64,000 nucleotides of DNA from Stenogyne calaminthoides (lineage: Eukaryota > Streptophyta > Magnoliopsida > Lamiales > Lamiaceae). The stretch is taken from positions 806,001-870,000 of the forward strand of contig JBBCBC010000008.1 in assembly GCA_037126765.1 (NCBI GenBank). Reading direction: 5' to 3'. A program made the position numbers and the translations under genes. The notes under the pieces are model-generated. The model saw nothing but the letters and a program-made list of their open reading frames with translations. It made no database searches and was not told the origin of the DNA. Shown one piece after another: positions 34,871 to 46,139 of the stretch. Position 1 is the first letter of the stretch. Each line of letters begins with the position of its first letter.

Positions 34871-35068
34871 GTTCCTCCGTCCCAATTCATTTTGCACCCT
34901 AAGATATGCACACATAATAAGAAATTTTATTTTTTGTGTGTTTTGTTGACTTTTGAAAGGGGATGGAGGGTGGAGATTGTGAGATTTTTTTCCATATTTG
35001 GGGTGTGCAAAATGGATTGAGACGGTCCGCAAATGAAAAGTGTGCAAAATGAATTGAGACGGAGGGAG
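34871..35068. mobile_element. Stowaway-type MITE
   Basis: Termini TTCCTCCGTCCC and GGGAG preceded by GACGGAG, with TA at 34869-34870 and 35069-35070. The paralogous region at about 50280 lacks it. Confidence 0.82.
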
Positions 35069-35084
35069 TACAAACAACATATCA

Positions 35085-35870
35085 AATTTGAACTCAATTT
35101 GATTTAATGAAAAAAATAAAAAATTACTTCCATTTCATTCAATTTAACTAAATCCAGATGTACTTAAAGAAAAAATAAACTGCATTAAGATGACTGTATT
35201 CTAATAGTTCATAAATTTGAATAAAAATTAAGAAACTTGAGAATTAATTGGCTTGATAAGATTTAGTGCCAATGGAAATTCATCGCCTTGACGGTAGCTC
35301 CAGCCTCCATGCATGAACTGAATTCCCACACTTTGTATTTTTATTCATCTTCCACGTTGTTAGGTGCAAAGTGTGTTGATTACGGGCTAACAGTGCTTTC
35401 TTTCACTTTTATTTTTTCTTTCTTCTCTAAAAAACTCTAGCAATTTATATGCGTCAGAGATGATAGTCGATTTTGACCCCAATCAGTATACGGGCTAACA
35501 GTGCTTCTTTCGTAACGACGACAAGATAATCTTGTTTATCTTTCACCTTTATTTTTTTTCTTCTCTCAAAAACTCTAGCAATTTATCTGCGTTAGAGATG
35601 ATAGTCGATTTTTACCCCAATCAGTATACGATTTTGTGAGCGTCTTTTCGAACAAGATAACGAGCGGCCAGTTCCTTGTGATCATCCAAACTAGAATTTT
35701 CTGACCTTCTCTTGCTTGTTTTTTTCATTTTCTTATTTACAAATTTAAATATATTAATGAGATGTAATTCTTTCATGGTACCAAAAAGTTCATGCCCACG
35801 GAGTTTGATTCCTATTGAAAGTAATTACACGCATACCTTTAGCACTATGAGAAGACTATGGACTCGAGTT
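35085..35870 (-). pseudogene. B3-like (DUF313-type) pseudogene
   Basis: Nucleotide-level relative of the B3-like gene at 50420-51559. 35085-35370 matches the 3' flank and C-terminal exon (compare 50284-50590), 35400-35700 matches the B3 segment, and about 35780-35870 matches the intron and exon 1 end (compare 50930-50990). It is broken by a tandem duplication of about 108 bp (ACGGGCTAACAGTGCTT starts at about 35382 and about 35491), other indels and no long frame. The repeat-rich N-terminal half is absent. Confidence 0.75.
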
Positions 35871-36688
35871 TTTCAGCCAGTTTACTCCAAACAACATACT
35901 GTCTCCTTTTTGTCATCCTTAGTTTACAGTAAATTCACTCCAAACAACAGCATTTCTTTGCAAGTTTTCATTAATTGTTTCCTTTTCAATATAAATTATA
36001 TAATCTCAACATGAATTGGTATGCTATGAAACTTGTTCACCGTAAAATTTGTTTTTTTTTTACAGACATATTCTTTAGTAATATAAGTCACACCTTTCAG
36101 TTATCACTACGACACTCTTTGCTATAATATAAGTCACACCCTTCACTTTTATGAGTAATACTCTTTATAGTAAAACGTTACACCCTTTACAATAAAAAAT
36201 CACACTCTTTAGTAATATAAGTCACACTCCTGAACCAGTTTCACCGTAAAATTGGTTTACACTATAATTTGCCTCTCAACATTATTAGATCCACTTCTTA
36301 AAATAATTTTTTTAATAAAAATCCTATATTACCCTTTCTCATTTTAAATTTATTAATTTAATACACCCCCAAATATTAACCAAAGCCGCCGTCAACCGTC
36401 ACCTGCCGCCCAACACCGCCGTCCGCCTGCAATTTTCTAAAATCCCACTACTATTTTTTCATAGTTCAAATGAAAATGATAAAACACTAAAAACCCAGGG
36501 AAAACCTAAGATTTGGGCATGAGAAAATGAAAGGGGGAGGAAGAAGACGAGCGTCCATGAAATCTAGGTGGGGCGAGATTATTGTTGTGCGTTGGGGTGG
36601 GGTGGGGGGGCAGCGGAAGGCGAGGGGCGGCGGAGGATGGCGGAAAAAAAAGGGTTGTGTATGTGGGGAAGGTGAATATTTAAATAAT
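35871..36688. other. Intergenic with a dispersed repeat
   Basis: 36020-36265 is the second copy of the repeat at 14770-15010. A GC-rich stretch (36380-36660, GGTGGGG-like runs) follows; the minus frame at 36487-36762 across it is low complexity and not called. Confidence 0.5.
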
Positions 36689-37661
36689 GGGAAAAGGGTC
36701 AAATAAACCCTTAAACTTATATCACAGAACCAAGTAAGCCCTTGAACTTTCTTTTTATTCATATAAACCTTTTTTTCTTTGATAAAATCAGGATTGAATA
36801 AGCCCTTTATCTATTATTTTATACAACTAAACCCTTATTCTCTTCAACTTGGACGAAATAATCCCTTATTTTTCAGAAAACTAAACATGTAGGCCATTTT
36901 TTATAATTCTTTATTGTAAATTAATTTTTATTTGTGAGTAAATGATATTTTAAATATCACATCCATATTGTATATAATTTTGAAAATATTTTTTGGATGC
37001 TTCGTCCACAGAGTAATAAAAAAATTAAAACAATAATTTTCTCTAAACAAATAAAATTTTAGCATTAATAAAATTTAGACTTCACGTATCTATTTATTAA
37101 AGTGATTAACTTAAAAAATAAATTATTTTTGTTTAAGTATCATGAAGAAATTAAAATGTACATACTTATAATAGATTAATTAAATTTAATTAATTTTTTT
37201 TTCAAAAAATTAAATCAAGTATAGATATTTATCACGCTTGATCTTAAGTCTGATCAACTATTTATATTTTAATAATGAAACTTAAATCACAAAAAATACT
37301 TTATATATATTAAAAATATTTATTTTAAAAAAACAAATGTATAATATAGAAGTATCTTTTTAAATAATATTATATGCATGAGATATTTAAATTAACATTT
37401 ACTCAAAATTTAATATTGATATATAATAAGGAATTGAGAAAAGTGGTTTACATGTTTAAGTTTATTTTATGTAAGTTAATGAGAATAGGGGTTTAGATGA
37501 ATAAAATAATAGATAAAGGGTTTATTCGATTCTGGTGAATAAGTTTAGGGGCTTATATAACCCTTTTTTCAAAAGAAAAGGGTTCTGATGGACAAAAAAG
37601 AAATTCAAGGACTTACTTGATCTTGCGTGGTAAATTTAAGGGCTTATTTGACAATTTTCCC
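36689..37661. mobile_element. Non-autonomous MULE-type element with long inverted ends
   Basis: Left end starts GGGAAAAGGGTCAAATAA; right end, inverted, starts GGGAAAATTGTCAAATAA. The inverted similarity continues for about 70 bp (CCCTTAAA, AAGTAAG.CCTTGAA). Flanks show a 10-bp target duplication with one mismatch, tttaaataat (36679-36688) and tttaaacaat (37662-37671). The 973-bp interior is AT-rich and non-coding. Confidence 0.85.
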
Positions 37662-37671
37662 TTTAAACAAT

Positions 37672-39190
37672 ATAGGGCTGTGTATGTTTGAAGTGGTGTA
37701 TTTACTAATACTGGGGGTTTATATAACCGGAACCAATATTCATTGCGTGTTTCGATTCAAATTTTATTTTTTACTTTTAGACTTATTTATATATGTATAA
37801 TATATATTGTCTTAATCTTTCTTGGTTTATTATACTGTATTAAATAGATAGTTTTGATCTATAATGATTTGTATATTTAAAAAATCACATTTGGATAATA
37901 TAAATTCATTGAAATTATTTGTAATAATATAGTATATTTGAAATTATAATCCGAATGAATTTATTTAGGTAGCAATCTTTTCTAATATATTTGAAGATAT
38001 CATGATTTGTTAGCAACTAAAGTCAATTGCAAAAAAATATTTATGTATATTATACTAATTTAGTAATATTATTTATTTTTCAGTCAATATCTCATATATA
38101 ATTTTGATAATTATCATTTAATTTAATAAGTTTGGTTGTTTCAACTTGATGATTTAATATATAAATTTATTTGATATTAACTAGAACCAATAGTTAAAAA
38201 TAAAATACTAAATATATATACTATTATTAATTGTTGATATTTATAATGCGTCACGCAATTATGTAGGTGCGTCGTTAAAGTGTAGAACTTGTGCTTTCCA
38301 ACTACTCTTCTCTAATTTCTTTCAAATTTACCCAATTGAAAAATCTCTAAAAAATTTTTAATTAAGAAAATGCTTTATTTTCCATTTTATGTTTTTAAAT
38401 TGCTTCAATTATCTCTTCATATGCCATAGATTACTTTTTCTTAAATTGATTAATGGTAAAAATATCTAAAATTTAAATTTATTAATTTTTATTGTACATT
38501 GCTAACGAGACACTTGATACGAAACTATTAAAACATATTAAATTGCAAACTAGATGGTATCATCAACATATAGTATTTGATTTTTATTTTAGTATGTACC
38601 AAATTATATGTTTGTTTCTCTGTTATAGTCCTCTTAATTTTTGTATGGACTAAAATGACCTTACTCAATACACTTAGTTTTTAATTTCAACGAATAATTA
38701 ATTTATAAAATTATTTCTCTCGTAAGGGTGAAATTTAAGAGAGTAACATTCCTGTAAATCGGGTCTATTCATGAACTCTACCACTATTATATATAAAACT
38801 ATCACTGTTATGCACAAAAAATCACTGTTTAAATATAATGTAATTTTTAACAGTAATATTTTTTGTGCATAACAATCAAATTTTTTATGCATAACAATGA
38901 TAATTTTTATACAAAATAGTGATACTTAAAAATTGAGTTTATGGTGAATTCGAGTTTACATAAGTTTTTGTCGAAATAAGAGGACATGAGAAAATTCTAA
39001 AATTTCAATCATATTAAATTTATATTTTAAATCCGTACGTAAAAATTAAAATAAGTCTATGCATTATTGAATTGAAACATGAAATTTATGTTCCGGGCTT
39101 TCTATTGTCAATTGTCATAGTCATTTAAAATGAACGAAGATAATGTGCGGGCCATGCCAGCAGTTTAGTACAAAATGTTCAAAAGAAGCA
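37672..39190. other. Intergenic, AT-rich, nothing recognised
   Basis: Long AT-rich tract without a domain-bearing frame. 38750-38900 contains diverged ATCACTGTTA/TGCACAAAAA repeats. Confidence 0.5.
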
Positions 39191-39198
39191 CCGCTATC

Positions 39199-39991
39199 TA
39201 GAGATGTTAAACGGGCTAACCCTAACTTATTAGGGTCAGTTTTATAGGGCTGCGGTCTAAACGATTTAGGATCTTAACCGGTTCACTTTTAACGGGTCAT
39301 TAATAGTTGAGACTTAAACCTAACTCTAGCGAGCTACGGGAAAAACGGGTCACTGACGGACTTTCAATTTTTTATTTTTTTAATATTAAATATTCCCAAC
39401 ATTGTTCATAAACTCAAAAGTTGTAATCATATTATGATACTTTTCAGACTTAATAATCCAAACATTGTTCATATAGTCAAAATCACATTAAAATATAACA
39501 TAATGACAAAAGTACAATTGAAAAAAAAAACATGAAAATAACTGCTTGCAAATACAATCAAATTATCAAACAACAAGCTCTTATCCCCTCTCTGTTGAAG
39601 CACAAAAATGAAGATGCACAAAAAGACCTAAAAGAACGTCAAACATATGAGTTGATAACTAATCAATGTACAAATTGCATCATTCAAATAAATTAAATGA
39701 ATAAGCATTAAAATTGTTGAGAGGAAGTACTTTTTCTCACCAGTAGATAATTAAGAATATAATTAGATGGTGGAGGCATGTGAGCAATTGAACTTTTCAT
39801 GGTGTTATACAAGTATGCGTGCCAGCGGGTTGGCCAAGTTAACCGGCGGGATAGCCGTTTAAACCGCGGGCTAACCGGTCCGGGCCAAAAAACCCGATTT
39901 TAAATGAGTCTACAATTATTGAACCCTAACCTTACATACAATAGGGTTAAATGGGTTGACCAGTTTAGCCCGGCCCGGATTAACATCTCTA
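39199..39991. mobile_element. Non-autonomous hAT element
   Basis: Terminal inverted repeat TAGAGATGTTAA at both ends (the right one inverted) fits the hAT terminus pattern. It is flanked by an 8-bp target duplication with one mismatch, ccgctatc (39191-39198) and ctgctatc (39992-39999). Subterminal parts hold repeated AACGGGCTAACC-like motifs. No transposase. Confidence 0.82.
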
Positions 39992-40024
39992 CTGCTATCG
40001 GCCATCAAGAATGAAAATGTGATA

Positions 40025-40267
40025 CTCTCTCCATCCTATTTTAGATTGTTCATTTACTATTTAGCCCGTGTTTTAGCGATCGAGTTGTTTATTAGTATTT
40101 GAAATGATAAAGAGATTTTTAAGGTGGGGTATGATACTTCTACCCTTCATCTATCCTTCATCTCGTTAAAAGTCACTATATCATTTAATATATTAATAAA
40201 CAATTCGTTCACTAAAACACGAGCCAAAAGTGAAATGACAAAAAAAAAAAAAACAGGACATAAATAG
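40025..40267. mobile_element. Degenerate Stowaway-type MITE
   Basis: Left terminus CTCTCTCCATCC preceded by TA; the right terminus is decayed (CAGGACATAAATAG then TA). The CACTAAAACACGAGCC inner motif is inverted relative to GCCCGTGTTTTAGC at about 40063. Confidence 0.55.
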
Positions 40268-40299
40268 TATTTATTTACCATTAATACTTTAAAGTTATA

Positions 40300-40581
40300 C
40301 TCCCGTGGTCCCAAGTTAATGCGCACATTTTTTTTTTATCCATCCCATAATAACATGCACACTTAAAAAATGAAAAACACTCATAATCTTCATCCTTACA
40401 ATATCTATAATATTACACAAAATATCATTACTTTTGGCCCGACACATACACACAATTCAATTTATTTTTTAATTTTATATATAAAAAATTACAAAATTAC
40501 CCCTCAAAACTATACTCATCATTACACTTCCTTAATCTTTATGCCCATTTTAGGGTGCATATTATCCCGGGACGAATGGAG
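40300..40581. mobile_element. Stowaway-type MITE
   Basis: Termini CTCCCGTGGTCCC and GGGACGAATGGAG with TA on both sides (40298-40299 and 40582-40583). Non-coding. Confidence 0.8.
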
Positions 40582-40609
40582 TACTAATTAAGTTATAAGG
40601 ATCAAATAT

Positions 40610-40800
40610 AAATAGTTCAAATAGTTAGAGCTCCACTATTTAAAACCTCGAGGTCTTGAGTTCGAGACACATAAATATAATTTATTCCCTTTTATGATGG
40701 TGATATTTGTCGTTGCAATGTGGTTACAATTTCAATTGATAACAAGATGAAAAGATGTTCCATGTGCTTAATGATAGATTATCTTTTAAAAAAATATATG
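40610..40800 (+). mobile_element. tRNA-derived SINE (family 1), plus orientation
   Basis: Head has TAGTTCAAATAGTTAGAGC and B-box-like GAGTTCGAGACAC, and the body ends in the T-rich tail GATTATCTTTT. Target duplication not clear. 40801-41323, the upstream DNA of bHLH copy C, is AT-rich with nothing else seen. Confidence 0.7.
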
Positions 40801-41323
40801 TATATTAATAATATTAGTAGGTATTATATGGGACAAAAATCACACAATTCCTATAACATTTATTCATACTATCAAATGAGTACGGTTACACATATAAATT
40901 AATTTATATCACTATTTTTATAAATTAAAATTTATAATATTTAATTTTATAATTTTAATTTACACGTATAATAATATTAATTGATAAATATCACGATATT
41001 AATGATTGAGAGGTTTATTCTACCCATTATCACCTTTTTTAATATGATTGAGAATTGAGACACAAATACTAATTTATAATCTTTTTACTTGTGTTTTCAA
41101 AAGTTTAAAAGAAAAGGCCAGAGTTGTCAGAGTTTGTTAATTTTGTTGCAGGCGGGGCCCATTTTTTATTTTCTATTGATTACCAGTCGTACTACACTTT
41201 GAAATATGATTCTTGTTGCTATACTCTTTTTACAGTTTTGTTTCTTTCTTTCTTTAAGGTACACTGACTAAGAGTTGAATACAGAGCAATAGCTGAAAGC
41301 TGGTGAAAAACAGAAAATCAGAG

Positions 41324-42542
41324 ATGAATCATGATGATCATTTTGATGAAACACATTTAGATGGTGGAGGAATGATTGAAGGCGATGAGGATGATGGTTT
41401 CTCCCAAACCCATATCCCAAATTGCAGCAACGATCAGAGCTTTTCCATGGCGGAAAATCCACACCCTCAAAATCCTCTTCATTTGGAGATGCAGAATCAG
41501 TGTTACAACAACAGCAATTGCGGTTTTAATGGTGAAAATCAGTATCAAATTTACACCACTGGTTCATTTCCTGAAACCCCGTATCCTGATTTATTGCTGC
41601 TTCCTTCTTCATCAAATGCCATTCCGCAGAAATTACCCCCAGATCTGTTGGCTTCACTTGGGTTAATGTTCGATCCTGTTTATGTCGACCCTTTGAATCT
41701 TGCCTCACAGCCCTCTTCTTTGTTGTATCATTCTTTCCCAAATGGGGATTTTGCAGAGATCAATCAAAATGTTGATGGAATTTCAGGGGAAATGGACTAC
41801 AAATTAAATATTGGTAAAGATGATGTTAAACACTCTGCTTCTGAAAGGCAGAAAAGGAAGGATTTCAACGCCAAGTATAAAGCTCTCAAGGAACTAATTC
41901 CTAATCCCACAAAGGTAATTAATCTATTATATACATATGCTCATATATAATCTTGGTCAATTAATTAATGAAATTTATGTTTTGCTAATGAAGGACGATA
42001 GGGCGTCGATCGTCGGGGATACAATCGAGTACATCAACGAGCTGAAGAGGACAGTGAGTGAGCTCAAAGTTCTTGTTGAAAAAAGGAGACGTGTTAAAGA
42101 AATGGTAAAGGGCGAAGAAAATGTGCAGAGTTTTGATGATTTGGAGAGTTCATTGGTTAAGAGCTCATGGGTTCACAGGAAATCAAAAATTGCAGAGGTT
42201 GATGTTAGAATCATGGATAATGATGTTACTGTCAAGTTAATAGTTCAAAAGAGGATAATCAACTGCTTGCTTTTTGTGGGAAAGGCTTTTGATCAACTTC
42301 AGCTGGAGATCCATAACGTGTGTGGTGGGGCTATTGGTGATTGCTATACTTATCTTGTGAATGCTAAGGTATATATTTTAGTTCTTATGAGCTAATTTGG
42401 TTTATTGATTCATGTATGTTGTAATTGATTATGTTTATATATGTATGATTGTTTGCAGATTTGTGGAGGTTCGAATGTGTATGCAAGTGCAGTAGCTAAC
42501 AAGGTCATTCAAGTTCTGGATCAACAATACAACAGCAATTAG
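41324..42542 (+). CDS. bHLH transcription factor, bHLH10/89/91 type, copy C (diverged)
   Basis: Exons 41324-41914, 41994-42368 and 42459-42542; phase-0 GT-AG introns at the same places as copies A and B; product 349 residues. The ATG at 41324 (MNHDDHFDETH) aligns with the start of A and B. It keeps the N-terminal DDGFSQTHIPNCSNDQSFSM block, but the middle of the N-terminal region is much shorter. Basic/helix 1 at residues 169-197 is KHSASERQKRKDFN, retaining H-E-R. Helix 2 is DRASIVGDTIEYINELKRTVSELKVLVEK, and the ACT-like domain is EVDVRIMDNDVTVKL. It acts as an outgroup for the A/B pair. Family role is anther/tapetum regulation by analogy. No segmental similarity to units A/B was noticed outside the gene. 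Confidence 0.9.
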
Positions 42543-43125
42543 CTGTTTGGTATGTCGAAATTAAAATTAGTACTAGATTAATTAATTAATGGTTAATTAA
42601 CTCCCTCCTAAGTCAAAAAGTAAAATTTACATTAATGAGTCAAAGTTTAAAGAAAGAGAGAGAGAGAGAGTTTGTTGAATATGGGCATGTATGCAGTTAT
42701 GCATGCAGTCCTTTTGCCTTTACTGTTCTGCATGCACTACTTTTACCTTCCAACAGTAATGATTAAAAAATAGTGAGTAATATGCAGTTGTACATGCTGA
42801 CATTAATTGGTTTCATTAACTTATTTATATAGGCATGCTTGTATAATTTAATTTAATTTCACACTTATTAAAGAGTACCAAAAATTGTTTTTAATTTTCA
42901 AAACAAAAAATATATCAAGTACTACATTATTGTTCTTTCTAAAAATTTATTCTAAATTATGTTATCTCGACATATATAGCTAGCTTTTGACTCAATTAAC
43001 AAAGTATACAATCACCAGAAAACAAATCCAAGCAACAGCATATATTGACTGAACCAAATCGAGACTACATATTAATCAAAGCTAAAGTTCTTTACAGTTC
43101 TACTAATGATTCAAACTGAGAAATA
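42543..43125. other. Intergenic between bHLH copy C and the convergent B3-like gene
   Basis: A (GA)n microsatellite is at about 42650-42671, preceded by half of a Stowaway-like end (ACTCCCTCCTAAGTC, about 42601). Nothing else is recognised. Confidence 0.5.
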
Positions 43126-44463
43126 TCAAGACTTTGAATATGGAACCCTAATAATATTGAGTGCCAATCGGAATTCACCGTCTTTCCTGTAGCCCCATCC
43201 TTGAACTAAATCCCCAAGCTTCAATCTGAGATCAGCCAAAACACACAACCATCCACCTCTAAGAACTAACACAATATCATGCGGGCTTCCCTCCAACTTT
43301 GCTAATTGCAATACGTGTTCTTTAACGGCACGTGCTGCCTCTCTTGTAATCACACTAACAAAACCTCCATTGTGCATCTTGCTTCTCTCTTCCCGGTTCA
43401 TAAACCTAATCACGTTCGTGGGATCCAAGATTCGTAACCGGTTCGGACCCGAATATAGATCCGGAGGCTCCAGCTTCTTCTCGAACAACAAAGCGGGCGG
43501 CTCACGGATTTCTTTAAGGATTTTTGGATGAAACGGCGGTGGGTTCGGTTCTTGAAGATCATGATAATGATGATGAACCACTTTAGGGTTTTCCAAATTT
43601 GTACTAGGGTTTCTTGCTGTATTCTTCTTCTCATCATTGATGATGATTCCTTTAGCGTTTCCCATTGTGCTTGTATTGGTCGAATCTCCCATATGCAGTA
43701 TCTTTTCCTTTCTTTTATTAATGCTCCTTGCAGTTTCTTGATCAACCAACTTGGGGATATCTCGAATTTCTTGATGATCCACATTAGGGTTTCCCAAATT
43801 TGTTTCAGCACCCATTGATCTTGTATTCTTGTCTTCATTATCTGCAGCTTGATTAATGCTCGATGACTCCCCCACATGCAGCATCTTTTCCTTTCCTTTA
43901 TCAATGCTCCTAATTGCAGATTCTTGATAAACATCAAAGCCAAATTTCCTAATACTTGTTGCAGCTTTATCAATCAACTTGGGATCTTGAATTTCTTGAT
44001 GATCCACATTAGGGTTCCCCAAATTTGTTGCAGCAGCTGTAGTAGTATTCTTGTCTAATTCATTGATGACGATTCCTTGAATATTGCTCGATGACTCCAC
44101 CATATGCATCATATTTTCCTTTCCTTTATTAATGCTCGTTTCTTGATCAACATTGATATCAACGCCAAATATCCTAATACTCGTTGCAGCTTTATCAATC
44201 AACTTCGGACGTGGAATTTCTGGATGACGAACTTTAGCAGTTCTTTTCTGACGGCGGAAAACCCTCGGCGGTGGCACTAATTCAGGAACGAAGAATTCTC
44301 CTAGAGCCTCGGGATTTTGCGGCAACGGCAATATGTATGCTTTTTTATACTTGTTGGCCGCCGAGTCAGCGAAGAAATCGTATTCGTGAATAATTCTCGC
44401 TGGAATTGGCGCATAATATTGCGAATGGTATTGCCGCGGATGAAGTTTTCGATCACCCGCCAT
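43126..44463 (-). CDS. B3/DUF313-like protein with internal repeats (B3-1)
   Basis: Single-exon 445-residue protein from the ATG at 44463 (MAGDRKLHPRQYHS); the frame is open upstream but has no ATG. The C-terminal about 110 residues resemble the plant DUF313/B3 fold: LLFEKKLEPPDLYSGPNRLRI, then a central region, then LKLGDLVQGWGYRKDGEFRLALNII. The middle (about residues 100-300) is three diverged repeats of about 65 residues built from PKLIDKAATSIR.FG.D, SINKGKE.M.H..ESS and TNLGNPNVDHQEI. B3 domains bind DNA, and many REM/DUF313 genes are reproductive and tandemly arrayed; whether this one binds DNA is not shown. It lacks the intron found in B3-2. Confidence 0.75.
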   Translation of the reverse strand: MAGDRKLHPRQYHSQYYAPIPARIIHEYDFFADSAANKYKKAYILPLPQNPEALGEFFVPELVPPPRVFRRQKRTAKVRHPEIPRPKLIDKAATSIRIFGVDINVDQETSINKGKENMMHMVESSSNIQGIVINELDKNTTTAAATNLGNPNVDHQEIQDPKLIDKAATSIRKFGFDVYQESAIRSIDKGKEKMLHVGESSSINQAADNEDKNTRSMGAETNLGNPNVDHQEIRDIPKLVDQETARSINKRKEKILHMGDSTNTSTMGNAKGIIINDEKKNTARNPSTNLENPKVVHHHYHDLQEPNPPPFHPKILKEIREPPALLFEKKLEPPDLYSGPNRLRILDPTNVIRFMNREERSKMHNGGFVSVITREAARAVKEHVLQLAKLEGSPHDIVLVLRGGWLCVLADLRLKLGDLVQGWGYRKDGEFRLALNIIRVPYSKS

Positions 44464-44850
44464 CTTAATACTATAACCTCCTTCTTGATCTTCTTTCTTT
44501 TGATAATTCACTCTCAAATTAATATGATTTGTATGTGTTGTTTCTATGCGAGTATAGGAGGATAATGGAGGATTAATCCTTTTTATAATAGGAAATTAAT
44601 AAAGTTGAATGGTCAAAAGAGTAGTTACCTACAAGGAAATATACAGTACTTCAATGGGAAATTTGTGCGATAAAGGGCACATGAGTAATTCACTAGCTAG
44701 AAGCTCTTAAATTAAAGTCGGTGCATCAATGAACTGCTTAATATAATATTTTTCTCTGATCTTGATATTATGCCAAATTATAAATTTCATTAATAAAATT
44801 AAGATAGTGTTATTTTAGCAGTATATGAAACCTCATGTATTAGTTACTGA
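44464..44850. other. Upstream region of B3-1
   Basis: 44540-44640 is homologous to the B3-2 upstream region (51630-51665 plus 54090-54160), which is split there by a 2.4 kb insertion. Confidence 0.6.
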
Positions 44851-45198
44851 CGGGATTTAAATTGAAATTGTCCCATAACTTTTCACTTTTATTGAAATAA
44901 TTCTATAAATATCGATTTTTCTCAATTTAGTCCCATATATATTTAATTTGTTACAATTTAGTTAGACTGCTGGAGGTCGACCAAAAACACCCTTTTGGCC
45001 ACACGTCCCTAATTTTTCGTCGGAAACTGCTGCCACACGACTAGAATGACATCGTTTTGGATGTTTATGGTCGAACTCCGACAATTTGGGACTAAATTGA
45101 AACAAATTAAAATATGTGAGACTAAATTGAAAAAATTAATAATTATGAAATCATTTCAATAAAGGTGGAAAAATATTGGACGATTTTAGTTTAATCCC
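44851..45198. mobile_element. MULE-type MITE with 9-bp target duplication
   Basis: Inverted ends CGGGATTTAAATTGAAATTG and (inverted right) GGGATTAAACTAAAATCG. A perfect 9-bp duplication, agttactga, flanks it at 44842-44850 and 45199-45207. A related, left-truncated copy is at about 63130-63323. Interior has GGGACTAAATTGAAAC motifs only. Confidence 0.8.
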
Positions 45199-45287
45199 AG
45201 TTACTGAATTACTGAATTCTTTAAAATCATTACTTAATAATTCGATCAAAAATTACAATTATAAATAGCACTATTTAATAAACATGA

Positions 45288-45641
45288 AAACTTATGTACA
45301 AATTTGTACATGTAAATCCCTACAAATTTATAACATTTACTTTTATCGATCAGATAACAAATAGATTTTCCCACGATTTAAAAAAAAAAATCTATTATAT
45401 TACCATCGAACACATGACATATATTTTCGTCTCACTATCGACCGACACCACCACCACCACAAGAAACTTATGTACAAATTTGTACATGTAAATCCCTGCA
45501 AATTTATAACGTTTACTCTTTTGGTTCCGGTAACAAACAAACTTTCCACACTATTTTTTTTAAAGATAATCTATTACATTAACATCGAACAAATGATATA
45601 TCTTTTCGTCTTATTATCGATTGAAACCGCAACTGCACCGC
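45288..45641. repeat. Tandem duplication, 177-bp unit, ending inside a SINE
   Basis: Copy 1 (45288-45464) and copy 2 (45465 to about 45641) share CTTATGTACAAATTTGTACA flank DNA plus the tail and part of the body of a family 1 SINE. Copy 1 is cut within the SINE body; copy 2 continues into the rest of it. This is the same layout as at 4472-5039. Confidence 0.82.
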
Positions 45642-46139
45642 AACGACAACACCACCACTATAAAAAGGGAATTACAACACGAGGAAATAACACTACAAAA
45701 AATGCGCGTTTTACCGATGAAAATTAGCGACGGTTACAAAAATCGTCGCAAATAGCGACGGTTTTTACGACGGTTACGGTCAAATGGTCAAAGTCAACAA
45801 TTTTAGCGACGGTCAAGAGAACCGTCGCAAATAGCGACGTTTTGGACTAATCCCTTTAGCGACGGTTTTTGTGACGGATTTAGTGACGGTTTTAGCGACG
45901 GATTAACTATGTTTTTTTTTTAATTTAATTTTTTTTTAAAATTTTTAAAAAATATTAATTATGTATTTTTTTTTTTATGTTTCAAGATTATACAAGATTT
46001 TTTAATTGTTGTTAATGCACCTTACCGTATATTTAATTTATAGTCACTTGGAGAAGAGTTTCACCTGACCGTAGTCAGATCTATTTCGAGGAGTTTACGG
46101 TATAAAATTTAATTCATAGTATATTTAAATATATATATT

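Noticed and set aside
22200..42542. A biosynthetic-type gene cluster
   Set aside because: The linked genes are transcription factors from tandem duplication, with no enzymes between them; nothing supports a metabolic cluster.
43410..43973. 187-codon minus frame inside B3-1
   Set aside because: Overlaps the better B3-1 frame; its apparent repeats are a frame-shifted reading of the same internal repeats.
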